From assembly GCA_900769285.1 (NCBI GenBank), contig CAAGGB010000033.1:1-12981 (forward strand): DNA of 12,981 nucleotides, in the 5' to 3' direction. The notes below the pieces were generated by a model that ran no database searches, had not been told where the DNA came from, and was given only the letters and a program-made list of their open reading frames with translations. This document shows, in pieces, positions 6,621 to 12,874 of this stretch; positions within the stretch are counted from its first letter, which is position 1; each line of letters opens with the position of its first letter. This DNA comes from Victivallales bacterium (lineage in GTDB: Bacteria > Verrucomicrobiota > Lentisphaeria > Oligosphaerales > Oligosphaeraceae). A program made the translations under genes and the position numbers.

Positions 6621-7169
6621 ATGAAGAACAAGGACATTGCCTGCCGCGTCAAGGAGATGCGCGAGCTGATTGGCATGACCCCTGAGCAGGTGGCCGCCAC
6701 CATCGCCATCCCGGTGGCCACCTACCTCGACTACGAGAACGGCGACGGAGACCTCTCCGCCTCCGCACTCTACGAGATCGCCCAGGCCATGAATGTCGAC
6801 CTCGCACTCCTCCTCACCGGAGACGCTCCCAAGATGAACGTCTTCACCGTCACTCGAAAGGACAAGGGCGTCTCCGTCAACCGACGCAGCCAGTACGCCT
6901 ACCAGGCACTCGCCGCCAACCTCGCCGGCAAGAAGGCCGAGCCCTTCGTCGTCACCGTCCCCACCACCGAGCGCGACGCCCGCATCACCCTCAACGCGCA
7001 CCCCGGACAGGAGATGGACTACGTCCTCGAAGGCACCCTCAAGGTCGTCATCCACGGCAACGAGGTCGTCCTCAACCCCGGCGACAGCATCTACTTCGAC
7101 TCCAGCCACCCGCACGGCATGGCCTCCATCGGAGACGTCCCTGCCAAGTTCCTTGCCATCATTATGTAG
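6621..7169 (+). CDS. XRE-family transcriptional regulator with C-terminal cupin domain
   Basis: This is a 182-residue protein. Residues about 6-66 form an XRE helix-turn-helix (VKEMRELIGMTPEQVAATI, then the YLDYENGDGDLSASALYEIA second half). Residues about 107-182 form a cupin_2 barrel with HPGQEMDYVLEGTL (127-140) and LNPGDSIYFDSSHPHG (151-166), the two cupin motifs with histidine metal or ligand positions. Proteins of this build bind a small molecule with the cupin and control nearby genes. It is followed after 208 bases by an AMP-forming acyl-CoA ligase, a pairing I recall from other gut anaerobes, so that ligase is the likely target. There is no clear Shine-Dalgarno sequence; the leader CAAAACCACC before the ATG is A/C-rich. 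The stop is TAG and is part of the stem of the next hairpin. Confidence 0.88.
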   Translation: MKNKDIACRVKEMRELIGMTPEQVAATIAIPVATYLDYENGDGDLSASALYEIAQAMNVDLALLLTGDAPKMNVFTVTRKDKGVSVNRRSQYAYQALAANLAGKKAEPFVVTVPTTERDARITLNAHPGQEMDYVLEGTLKVVIHGNEVVLNPGDSIYFDSSHPHGMASIGDVPAKFLAIIM

Positions 7170-7195
7170 GGATGGGGCGCCGCGACCCCCATCCC
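7169..7195 (+). terminator. Hairpin overlapping the stop codon of the XRE-cupin gene
   Basis: GGGATGGGG (7169-7177) pairs perfectly with CCCCATCCC (7187-7195), loop of nine bases. The first G is the last base of the TAG stop codon. There is no T-tract. It may partly terminate between regulator and ligase genes, or protect the regulator mRNA. Confidence 0.45.
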
Positions 7196-7377
7196 CGTAA
7201 TCCCAAAGGGGCGCCCACACTCCCTCCCCAAAAACGCCCCCAGCGCATCACCATCCCACATAATGCAGGCAACAGAACACTAAGCGCCGCCGTGACCAGA
7301 AAACACCGGAACCGCGCATACAGACACCCACAAACACGCGCACACACACCATCCGGCGGCAGGAGTCTCCACACACC

Positions 7378-9066
7378 ATGATCGAACCTCTCTACAAGAA
7401 CTACCTCGAGCGCACCGAATTCTCCTCCTACGAGGACTTCTTCCAGAACTACAAGCTCATCATCCCCGACCACTTCAACTTCTCCTTCGACGTCGTCGAC
7501 ACCTACGCCGAACTCGACCCCGACCGGCTCGCCATGATCTGGTGCGACGACAACGGACACGAGCTCCGGCTCACCTTCGCCGAACTCGCCAAGCGCGTCA
7601 ACCGCTGCGCCAACTTCCTCAGGCGCATCGGCGTCCAGAAGGGAGACCGCGTCATCCTCACCCTCAAGAGCCGCTACGAATTCTGGGACTGCATCCTCGC
7701 CCTCCACAAGCTCGGCGCCGTCGTCATCCCCGCAACCCATATGCTCCGCACCGAGGACATCGCCTACCGCATCCAGGCCGCCGGCATCAAGGTCGCCATC
7801 TGCGTCGACTCCGACACCCTCCAGGAGGACACCGAGGCCGCCAACCGCGAGTGCGGAAACGTCGTCCAGACCCTCGTCGCCGTCAACAGCCGCCGCGACG
7901 GCTGGCTCAACTACGACGACGAGGTCGCCCGCGAGAGCGACACCTTCACCCCGCCGCCCCGCGACCAGCGACCCGACAATGCCGACCCCATGATCATCTA
8001 CTTCACCTCGGGCACCAGCGGCTATCCCAAGATGGTCCAGCACAACTTCACCTACCCACTCGGACATATCCTCACCGCCGTCTACTGGCAGAATGTCCAG
8101 CCCGGCAAGCTCCACTTCACCGTCGCCGACACCGGCTGGGGAAAGGCCGTCTGGGGAAAGCTCTACGGACAGTGGCTCGGCGGATGCGTCGTCTTCGTCC
8201 ATGACCAGGACCGCTTCTCCGCCGGACAGCTCATGCAGAAAATCCACGACTACCGCATCTCCACCTTCTGCGCCCCGCCCACCGTCTACCGCTTCCTCAT
8301 CAAGGAGGACCTCTCCAAGTACGACCTCTCCTCACTCCAGTACTGCGTCACCGCCGGCGAACCCCTCAACGCCGCCGTCTACAACCGCTTCCTCGAACAG
8401 ACCGGACTCAAGCTCCGCGAGGCCTTCGGACAGACCGAGACCGTCTGCGCCATCGCAACCTGGCCCTGGCTCGAGCCCAAGCCCGGCTTCATCGGCAAGC
8501 CCGCCCCCGGATACAACTTCCAGCTCCTCTCCCCTGAAGGCGAGGAGGTCGAGCTCGGAGACGAGGGCGAACTCTGCATCAACACCAACATCGCCACACC
8601 CTCCGGCTTCTTCGGCGGATACTACCAGCACCCCGAAATGACCGAAAAGGCCTTCTCCAACGGCTTCTTCCACACCGGAGACACCGCCTGGAAAAACGAG
8701 GACGGATACCTCAAGTTCGTCGGACGCGCCGACGACGTCATCAAGTCCTCCGGTTACCGCATCGGACCCTTCGAGGTCGAAAGCGTCCTCATGAAGCACC
8801 CCGCCGTCCTCGAGTGCGCCATCACCGGCGTCCCCGACCCCACCCGCGGCCTCGCCGTCAAGGCCACCATCGTCCTCGTCAAGGGACAGCAGCCCTCCGA
8901 ACAGCTCGTCCACGACATCCAGCAGTTCGTCAAGGAGAACACCGCGCCCTACAAGTACCCGCGAGTCATCGAATTCGTCGACGCACTCCCCAAGACCATC
9001 TCCGGAAAAATCCAGCGCACCGAAATCCGGCGCCGCGACATGGAGAAGTACAGCCAGGACGTCTGA
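7378..9066 (+). CDS. AMP-forming acyl-CoA synthetase/ligase
   Basis: This 562-residue enzyme belongs to the ANL (adenylate-forming) superfamily and should activate a carboxylic acid with ATP and join it to CoA. YFTSGTSGYPKMV (208-220) is the phosphate-binding loop (A3). REAFGQTE (347-354) is the A5 motif. FHTGDTAW (431-438) has the ATP-binding D435, GRADDVIKSSGYRIGPFEVE (449-468) is the hinge and A8 region, and PKTISGKIQR (538-547) carries the catalytic lysine K544. Length and style, including TVADTGWGKAVWGKLYGQW near 248-266, resemble the medium-chain acyl-CoA/acetyl-CoA synthetase (ACSM-like) branch, but the acid is not determinable. AGGAG at 7361-7365 is 12 bases before the ATG. It probably belongs with the preceding XRE-cupin gene and is followed by two strong hairpins. 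Confidence 0.93.
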   Translation: MIEPLYKNYLERTEFSSYEDFFQNYKLIIPDHFNFSFDVVDTYAELDPDRLAMIWCDDNGHELRLTFAELAKRVNRCANFLRRIGVQKGDRVILTLKSRYEFWDCILALHKLGAVVIPATHMLRTEDIAYRIQAAGIKVAICVDSDTLQEDTEAANRECGNVVQTLVAVNSRRDGWLNYDDEVARESDTFTPPPRDQRPDNADPMIIYFTSGTSGYPKMVQHNFTYPLGHILTAVYWQNVQPGKLHFTVADTGWGKAVWGKLYGQWLGGCVVFVHDQDRFSAGQLMQKIHDYRISTFCAPPTVYRFLIKEDLSKYDLSSLQYCVTAGEPLNAAVYNRFLEQTGLKLREAFGQTETVCAIATWPWLEPKPGFIGKPAPGYNFQLLSPEGEEVELGDEGELCINTNIATPSGFFGGYYQHPEMTEKAFSNGFFHTGDTAWKNEDGYLKFVGRADDVIKSSGYRIGPFEVESVLMKHPAVLECAITGVPDPTRGLAVKATIVLVKGQQPSEQLVHDIQQFVKENTAPYKYPRVIEFVDALPKTISGKIQRTEIRRRDMEKYSQDV

Positions 9067-9112
9067 GCAAACGCGGCGTCATCACCTTAACCATCCATCC
9101 ATATATGCCATA

Positions 9113-9131
9113 CGGGGGGTCCCGCCCCCCG
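9113..9131 (+). terminator. G6/C6 hairpin after the acyl-CoA ligase gene
   Basis: CGGGGGG (9113-9119) and CCCCCCG (9125-9131) form a perfect seven-pair stem with the loop TCCCG. It starts 46 bases after the stop codon. No T-tract is present. It is the first of two tandem stems. Confidence 0.5.
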
Positions 9132-9136
9132 GCACA

Positions 9137-9174
9137 GCCTCGGCGGAACGCACCTTGCACGCCTCCGCCGAGGC
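9137..9174 (+). terminator. Second tandem hairpin, 11-bp stem
   Basis: GCCTCGGCGGA (9137-9147) and TCCGCCGAGGC (9164-9174) form a perfect 11-bp stem with a 16-base loop that itself contains GCA/TGC. It follows the preceding hairpin after five bases. No T-tract. Together the pair should be a strong barrier or a structured leader for the next gene. Confidence 0.5.
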
Positions 9175-9284
9175 GACGTCCCACCAACTGCACGACGACG
9201 CCCTTGGCGGGACGCATTCCCTCTCCCCCCCTTGAAGAGTTAACCCAGAGACCAAGAGAAACGGTCAATTCACAAGGAGCAGCC

Positions 9285-10301
9285 ATGAGCACATTCGTCA
9301 TCGTCGGCGCCGGCATGATGGGGTCAGCCATGACCTTCCCCGCCGCCAGCAACCACCACGACATCCGACTGGTCGGCACACCCTACGACCGCGCCGTCAT
9401 CGACCAGCTGCGCGCCTCGCACGTCCACCCCGCACTCAAGACCGAACTGCCCGCCTCCGTCCAGCCCTTCCAGTTCGAGGAGCTCGACCAGGCCCTCCAG
9501 GACGCCGACCTCCTCATCAGCGGCGTTCCCTCCTTCGGCACCGACTGGTTCGCACAGAACGTCCTCACACGCATCCCCGACTCGCTCGTCACCCTCTCCC
9601 TCACCAAGGGACTCCACGACCTCCCCGACGGCACTCTCCTCCCCATCTCCCAGGCCTACCTCATCCACCCCGCCCTCCAGGGCCGACACCTCACCATCTG
9701 CTCCATCGGCGGCCCCTGCATCAGCCACGAGCTCTGCCGAGGACTCCACACCACCGTCGCACTCGTCGGCGAGAACCGCGTCCTCCTCCAGGCCCTCGCC
9801 GACCAGCTCGCCACACACTACTACCACATCCAGCCCATGACCGACGTCATCGGACTGGAATCCGCCATCGCCATGAAGAACGCCTACGCCGTCGGCGTCG
9901 CACTCGCCATCGGCATCGCCGAGGCCGCCGGCTCCCCCGTCCAGGACAACCCGCAGGCCGCACTCTTCGGTCAGTCCATGCGCGAGATGATGCGCCTCAT
10001 CGCACTCCTCGGCGGCAGCCCCGAAAGCGTCGTCTTCGCCGCCAGCGACCTCTATGTCACCATCGTCGGCGGTCGAAACCGACAGCTCGGCATCCTCCTC
10101 GGAAAGGGACTCTCCCTCGCACAGGCCCTCGAGCAGCTCAAGGGCGTCACACTCGAGTCCATCTCCATCATCACCCACGCCGCACGAGCCATCCGACGCC
10201 GACACGACGCCACCATCAACGACTTCCCACTCCTCCGGCACCTCGACGAAATCGTCAGCCAGAACGCCCCCCTCAACATCCCCTGGCACGAATTCCACTG
10301 A
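9285..10301 (+). CDS. NAD(P)-dependent glycerol-3-phosphate dehydrogenase-like protein
   Basis: This is a 338-residue protein with the layout of the GpsA family. FVIVGAGMMGSAMTFPAA (4-21) is the dinucleotide-binding loop, LISGVPS (77-83) is the usual second strand, LSLTKGL (104-110) holds the conserved lysine K108, SIGGPCISHEL (140-150) is in the place of the GPSFA motif, LESAIAMKNAYAVGVALAIG (191-210) carries the catalytic lysine K198, and GGRNRQLG (262-269) matches the SRNxxxG phosphate-binding segment. GpsA reduces dihydroxyacetone phosphate to sn-glycerol 3-phosphate for lipid synthesis. The motifs here are changed in several places (GGPC for SGPS, DLYVTIVGGRN for GDLxxTCxSxxSRN), so a different sugar-phosphate or keto-acid substrate is possible. 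A strong Shine-Dalgarno AAGGAG (9274-9279) lies five bases before the ATG and fixes the start; the upstream in-frame extension is a shadow of the ligase. Confidence 0.8.
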   Translation: MSTFVIVGAGMMGSAMTFPAASNHHDIRLVGTPYDRAVIDQLRASHVHPALKTELPASVQPFQFEELDQALQDADLLISGVPSFGTDWFAQNVLTRIPDSLVTLSLTKGLHDLPDGTLLPISQAYLIHPALQGRHLTICSIGGPCISHELCRGLHTTVALVGENRVLLQALADQLATHYYHIQPMTDVIGLESAIAMKNAYAVGVALAIGIAEAAGSPVQDNPQAALFGQSMREMMRLIALLGGSPESVVFAASDLYVTIVGGRNRQLGILLGKGLSLAQALEQLKGVTLESISIITHAARAIRRRHDATINDFPLLRHLDEIVSQNAPLNIPWHEFH

Positions 10302-10326
10302 CAGACATCCAGCCGATGCCCCTCCA

Positions 10327-10371
10327 TCCGACGGCCCTCACCACACACAAGAGAGCCGTCGGACTTTTTTT
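10327..10371 (+). terminator. Rho-independent terminator
   Basis: TCCGACGGC (10327-10335) pairs perfectly with GCCGTCGGA (10355-10363). An inner CTC/GAG stem continues it after one mismatch, and seven T follow (10365-10371). It starts 26 bases after the stop codon of the dehydrogenase-like gene and is the only classical T-tract terminator after a gene in this window. Confidence 0.82.
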
Positions 10372-10390
10372 CAGCGGATTGCGCTATCTT
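10369..10390 (+). promoter_or_regulatory. TTTCAGC/TATCTT promoter-like element before the AraC gene
   Basis: TTTCAGC (10369-10375), nine bases, then TATCTT (10385-10390). The segment closely matches the one at 11604-11625 before the pilin gene (TTTCAGCRGATTG shared). It overlaps the T-tract of the upstream terminator. A second possible -10 box, TATACT, is at 10430-10435 and lies closer to the ATG, but no convincing -35 box accompanies it. Confidence 0.4.
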
Positions 10391-10548
10391 TTCCGCCGAT
10401 GATGTCATGTCCTTCCGTCGGTTCGATGGTATACTATTCCCGCCGACTCGCACCAGGACATCCGCCTGGCAGCCCACGGCCCGACCCCGCCGACAACGGC
10501 AGACCCGTTTGCCCTTCTCCTCCCCGCAGGCCGAACAGCCATACCCTC

Positions 10549-11430
10549 ATGAGCGGACTGACCTTCTTCAGCGACGACACCGTGAACCTGCCGCCCTCCA
10601 CCTCGGTCATGCTGGAGCGCGCCTTCCAACTGACCGACGTCACCCGACACGCGCACGACTTCATCGAGGTCGCGTTCGTCGCCAAAGGCTCCGCCCTCCA
10701 CACGCATTTCGACCGCGCGGGCCATCCGCGCAGCAACTGCCTCATCCAGGGTGACGTCTTCTCCGTCCAGCTCGGCGAACAGCATCTCTTCGAGCACGCC
10801 AAGGACTTCGTCCTCTACAACATCTTCATCCGCCCCGCCTTCCTGGACAAGTACCCCGAGCTCAGAAGCTGCCCCGGCTGGCAGGGCTTCTTTGGCCCGC
10901 GCGAGAATGTGCCCAGCACCATCACGCACCTCTCGGCCAGCATGCGCCACCATGGCATCCAGGCACTCGACCTCGCCCTCAACGAAAAGCTGCGCTGCCA
11001 GTGCTGCCACAAGCTCCTGCTGGAGGGATACATCCTCGATTTCCTCGTGACGGCCATGCGGCAGCCCGAGATGAAACGTCCCGCGCTCAAGGAGGACCGC
11101 TTCTGCATCCTCAGCGCCGTCGCCCTCATGGAGGAGCATCCCGAACGACACTACACCCTCCAGCAGCTCGCCAGACTCTCCATGATGAGCGTCCCCACCT
11201 TCACCCAGAAATTCAGGACGGCGCTCGGCATCTCGCCCATGCGCTACTTGCAGCGGGCGAGACTGTCTCAGGTCCAGACGCTTCTCGCCGAAACCTCGCT
11301 CACCATCGAGGAGATCGCCCTGAAGACCGGCTTCTGCAACGCCAACTACCTCATCAAAATCTACCATCGGGAATTGGGCGTCACCCCCGCGCAGAGCCGC
11401 GCCAGGCTGAACGCCGACCAGCAGCTCTGA
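10549..11430 (+). CDS. AraC-family transcriptional regulator
   Basis: This is a 293-residue protein. The N-terminal part has a cupin-like ligand-binding barrel (RHAHDFIEVAFVAKGSALHT near 33-52, then GDVFSVQLGEQHLFE near 68-82). Residues about 190-290 contain the two helix-turn-helix motifs of AraC/XylS: YTLQQLARLSMMSVPTFTQK and IEEIALKTGFCNANYLIKIY, ending GVTPAQSR. Such proteins usually sense a sugar or related effector and activate catabolic genes. The start at 10549 is chosen because the barrel starts shortly after it and the promoter-like boxes lie upstream; no good Shine-Dalgarno sequence is present, and longer in-frame readings run into the terminator and the dehydrogenase gene. A cysteine cluster (C150, C152, C153) is notable. 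Codon use includes more CTG, GCG and GGC-C than the metabolic genes. It may regulate the upstream block or the pilin gene. Confidence 0.9.
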   Translation: MSGLTFFSDDTVNLPPSTSVMLERAFQLTDVTRHAHDFIEVAFVAKGSALHTHFDRAGHPRSNCLIQGDVFSVQLGEQHLFEHAKDFVLYNIFIRPAFLDKYPELRSCPGWQGFFGPRENVPSTITHLSASMRHHGIQALDLALNEKLRCQCCHKLLLEGYILDFLVTAMRQPEMKRPALKEDRFCILSAVALMEEHPERHYTLQQLARLSMMSVPTFTQKFRTALGISPMRYLQRARLSQVQTLLAETSLTIEEIALKTGFCNANYLIKIYHRELGVTPAQSRARLNADQQL

Positions 11431-11603
11431 AACGCCCACCATCAGCCGCCTCAGAACGCCACGCCGCACCACCCACAGGAATGGAACATCGCCAGTTCCC
11501 CACGCGCGGCCAGTCCCCCTCGCCCGCTGACGCCCATCGGACAACTCCCCGATGGCCCCCTGCCCACAGCCGTCATCATCCCCTCTGTGCGTGCTGTCCT
11601 CCG
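11431..11603 (+). other. Non-coding spacer after the AraC gene
   Basis: The gene-free stretch from 11431 to 11801 is 371 bases. This first half has no credible reading frame. It holds one seven-pair hairpin, CCATCGG (11534-11540) with CCGATGG (11549-11555), loop of eight bases and no T-tract, which may end the AraC transcript. The second half holds the promoter-like boxes and leader of the pilin gene, listed separately. Confidence 0.4.
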
Positions 11604-11670
11604 TTTCAGCAGATTGTTATATTTTTATAAAATATTGCCTCTTTTGAGGATAGGCCATTTGCTGTATAAT
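11604..11670 (+). promoter_or_regulatory. Promoter region of the pilin-like gene
   Basis: This AT-rich island stands out in a GC-rich region. TTTCAGC (11604-11610), nine bases, then TATTTT (11620-11625) repeats the element found before the AraC gene. Further down a perfect TATAAT (11665-11670) has TTTGAG (11643-11648) 16 bases upstream as a weak -35 box. Either or both could start transcription, giving a leader of about 125-170 bases. Confidence 0.5.
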
Positions 11671-11689
11671 ATGCAGCGTACAGACAGCC

Positions 11690-11746
11690 GGTGGCCAAGG
11701 AGCGACGCCGAGCCTGGAAAGGCTGCCTGCCACCCCCACGACGGGG
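11690..11746 (+). ncRNA. Possible structured 5' leader of the pilin-like gene
   Basis: GGTGGC (11690-11695) can pair with GCCACC (11729-11734) around an inner AGCC-TGGAAA-GGCT hairpin (11711-11724), and CCCC/GGGG (11734-11737 with 11743-11746) can form a further hairpin. I recognise no known riboswitch consensus. The leader then ends in an open region with AAAGGAG (11783-11789), 12 bases before the ATG. Confidence 0.25.
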
Positions 11747-11801
11747 ATAGTCACAACCGGCCGTTCCTCACCGAAACCACACAAAGGAGACAACACAGAC
11801 C

Positions 11802-12293
11802 ATGAGAAGAAACCTGAAACAGACTGCGAAGCGGACCTTCACGCTGATTGAGCTGCTGGTCGTCATCGCCATCATCGCCATCCTCGCCGCCATGCTGCTC
11901 CCCGCGCTCTCGAAGGCCCGCGAGAAGGCACGCCAGATCTCCTGCACCAGCAACCTCAAGCAGTTCGGACTCGCCTACCGCATGTACACCGATGACAACA
12001 ACAGCACACCGCCCCAATGCTACTGGGCCGACGGCGACTGGCAGCCCGCTCCCGACCGCTGGAAGGGGCTCATGCTCACCTACATCGGCGACGAGAAGGT
12101 CATGAAGTGCCCTGCCCGCACCGACACCTACCTCAAGGACTCCAGCTACTACACCATGTATGTCTACAACGCCACGTTCTGGATGGGCAACAAGTACACC
12201 CCCTCCACCATCGAGCCCTCCGAGCGCTACTGCTTTGCCGACGCCGCCGTCTTCAACGCCGACGCCGTCATTGACAACGTGAATCAGGTCTGA
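11802..12293 (+). CDS. Type IV pilin-like (prepilin N-methylation) protein, truncated by in-frame TGA
   Basis: The 163-residue product starts with a basic leader (MRRNLKQTAKRT) followed by FTLIELLVVIAIIAILAAML, the prepilin signal. Cleavage would fall between T12 and F13, with E17 as the conserved Glu5 of the mature pilin; the -1 residue is Thr instead of Gly. LLPALSKAREKARQISC and NLKQFGLAYRMYTDDN follow, the pattern of the large pseudopilin-like families of Lentisphaerota and Planctomycetes (type II secretion G/xcpT-like, DUF1559 relatives). Such proteins anchor by the N-terminal helix and expose a C-terminal head outside. The frame stops at TGA 12291-12293, but sense continues in the same frame to 12440, so this is a shortened or recoded version of a gene of about 212 codons. 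AAAGGAG lies 12 bases before the start. Its function in the cell is unknown; surface glycan handling is one possibility often raised for this family. Confidence 0.85.
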   Translation: MRRNLKQTAKRTFTLIELLVVIAIIAILAAMLLPALSKAREKARQISCTSNLKQFGLAYRMYTDDNNSTPPQCYWADGDWQPAPDRWKGLMLTYIGDEKVMKCPARTDTYLKDSSYYTMYVYNATFWMGNKYTPSTIEPSERYCFADAAVFNADAVIDNVNQV

Positions 12294-12440
12294 CCCCAGG
12301 CGCCGACCGACTCCGCCAACAACCGCATCTACTTCGCCCACAACGAGATGATCAATGCCTCCTTCGACGATGGCCACTGCAAGTCCAAGAAGCGCTACGC
12401 GGTCGAGCCGAACAAGTGGTATCAGGGCTGGAGCAAGTGA
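12294..12440 (+). pseudogene. Severed C-terminal part of the pilin-like gene
   Basis: Directly after TGA 12291-12293 the same frame stays open for 48 codons to TGA 12438-12440. The translation contains NNRIYFAHNEMINASFDDGH, which fits the usual pseudopilin ending of a histidine, an asparagine and F-x-DGH before a short tail, here ending KWYQGWSK. Codon use is the same as in the first part. There is no start codon of its own with a ribosome binding site (an internal ATG at 12349 would give only a 30-residue fragment). A perfect 15-bp terminator stem follows 34 bases after the second TGA, which supports 12440 as the original gene end. The likely ancestral codon at 12291 is TGG (Trp) or another one-base neighbour. 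Confidence 0.75.
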
Positions 12441-12474
12441 GCCGTTCCCCTGCCTGAGCCTCCTCCTACCACCA

Positions 12475-12514
12475 CCAAGGCCGCTGTCCTTCTCCCCCCG
12501 GACAGCGGCCTTGG
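12475..12514 (+). terminator. Perfect 15-bp stem-loop after the pilin-like gene
   Basis: CCAAGGCCGCTGTCC (12475-12489) and GGACAGCGGCCTTGG (12500-12514) pair without mismatch around a ten-base pyrimidine loop. Only a weak pyrimidine stretch (CTTCT) follows. Its place after the second stop codon fits the end of the full-length pilin transcript. Confidence 0.65.
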
Positions 12515-12525
12515 CTTCTACAGCA

Positions 12526-12665
12526 CTTATAAGTCTTATAGGTCTTATAGGGCCCATAGGGCTCATACGGCTCATTCCCCATAGGGCTCATTAGGCTCAT
12601 ACGGCTCATTCCCCATAGGGCTCATAAGACTCATGAGGCCCATAAGCCCCATAAGCCCCATAAGG
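12526..12665 (+). repeat. 9-bp minisatellite, block A
   Basis: About 16 tandem units close to CTCATAGGG or its variants (CTTATAGGT, CTCATACGG, CCCATAAGG) run from 12526 to 12665. A sub-pattern CTCATTCCC followed by a seven-base unit CATAGGG occurs twice (12571-12586 and 12605-12620), as if a longer unit was copied. Nine bases equal three codons, so every frame stays open as a tripeptide repeat; this explains apparent ORFs here and is not evidence of coding. Confidence 0.85.
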
Positions 12666-12666
12666 T

Positions 12667-12773
12667 CCATTCGGCTCGGTCGTCCAGCCAGCCACCGACC
12701 TTTTCTCATGCTATCCAGACTGGATTCTCATGGAAGTATCAAGAGCCGACCTTTTTTTCAGCTTGTAACAAAC
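12667..12773 (+). repeat. 107-bp direct repeat, copy A, with foldable core and T-tract
   Basis: It is identical to 12875-12981 except for one base (A at 12694, G at 12902), period 208 bases. The element can fold as a three-way junction: TCGGCTC (12671-12677) with GAGCCGA (12743-12749), GGTCG (12678-12682) with CGACC (12696-12700), and ATCCA (12713-12717) with TGGAT (12721-12725). Seven T follow at 12752-12758. The single difference between copies lies in a loop. It could be a repeated terminator-like element, a small RNA or part of a mobile repeat. Confidence 0.85.
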
Positions 12774-12794
12774 TGCTTTTGTGTTTTTTTGTGT

Positions 12795-12873
12795 CTCATA
12801 GGCCTCATAGGGCTCATAGGGCTCATACGGCTCATTCCCCATAGGGCTCATACGGCCCATAAGGCCCATAAGA
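12795..12873 (+). repeat. 9-bp minisatellite, block B
   Basis: About nine tandem units of the same type as block A (CTCATAGGC, CTCATAGGG, CTCATACGG, CCCATAAGG and others), including the CTCATTCCC plus CATAGGG sub-pattern at 12831-12846. It is shorter than block A. It is separated from copy A of the 107-bp repeat by a T/G-rich linker (12774-12794) and leads directly into copy B. Confidence 0.85.
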
Positions 12874-12874
12874 C

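Noticed and set aside
11681..11750. Cyclic di-GMP (GEMM) riboswitch before the pilin-like gene
   Set aside because: The leader is foldable, but the conserved GGCAAACC/GACGCAAAGCC-type segments are not present.
12291..12293. Alternative genetic code with TGA as Trp or Gly
   Set aside because: TGA is the natural end of eight other genes here, at places expected from family length, so it is read as stop.
12291..12330. Selenocysteine insertion at the in-frame TGA of the pilin-like gene
   Set aside because: Only a short GGCG/CGCC stem is possible just downstream, with a loop lacking the GU-type signature of bacterial SECIS elements, and pilin families have no known selenocysteine at this place.
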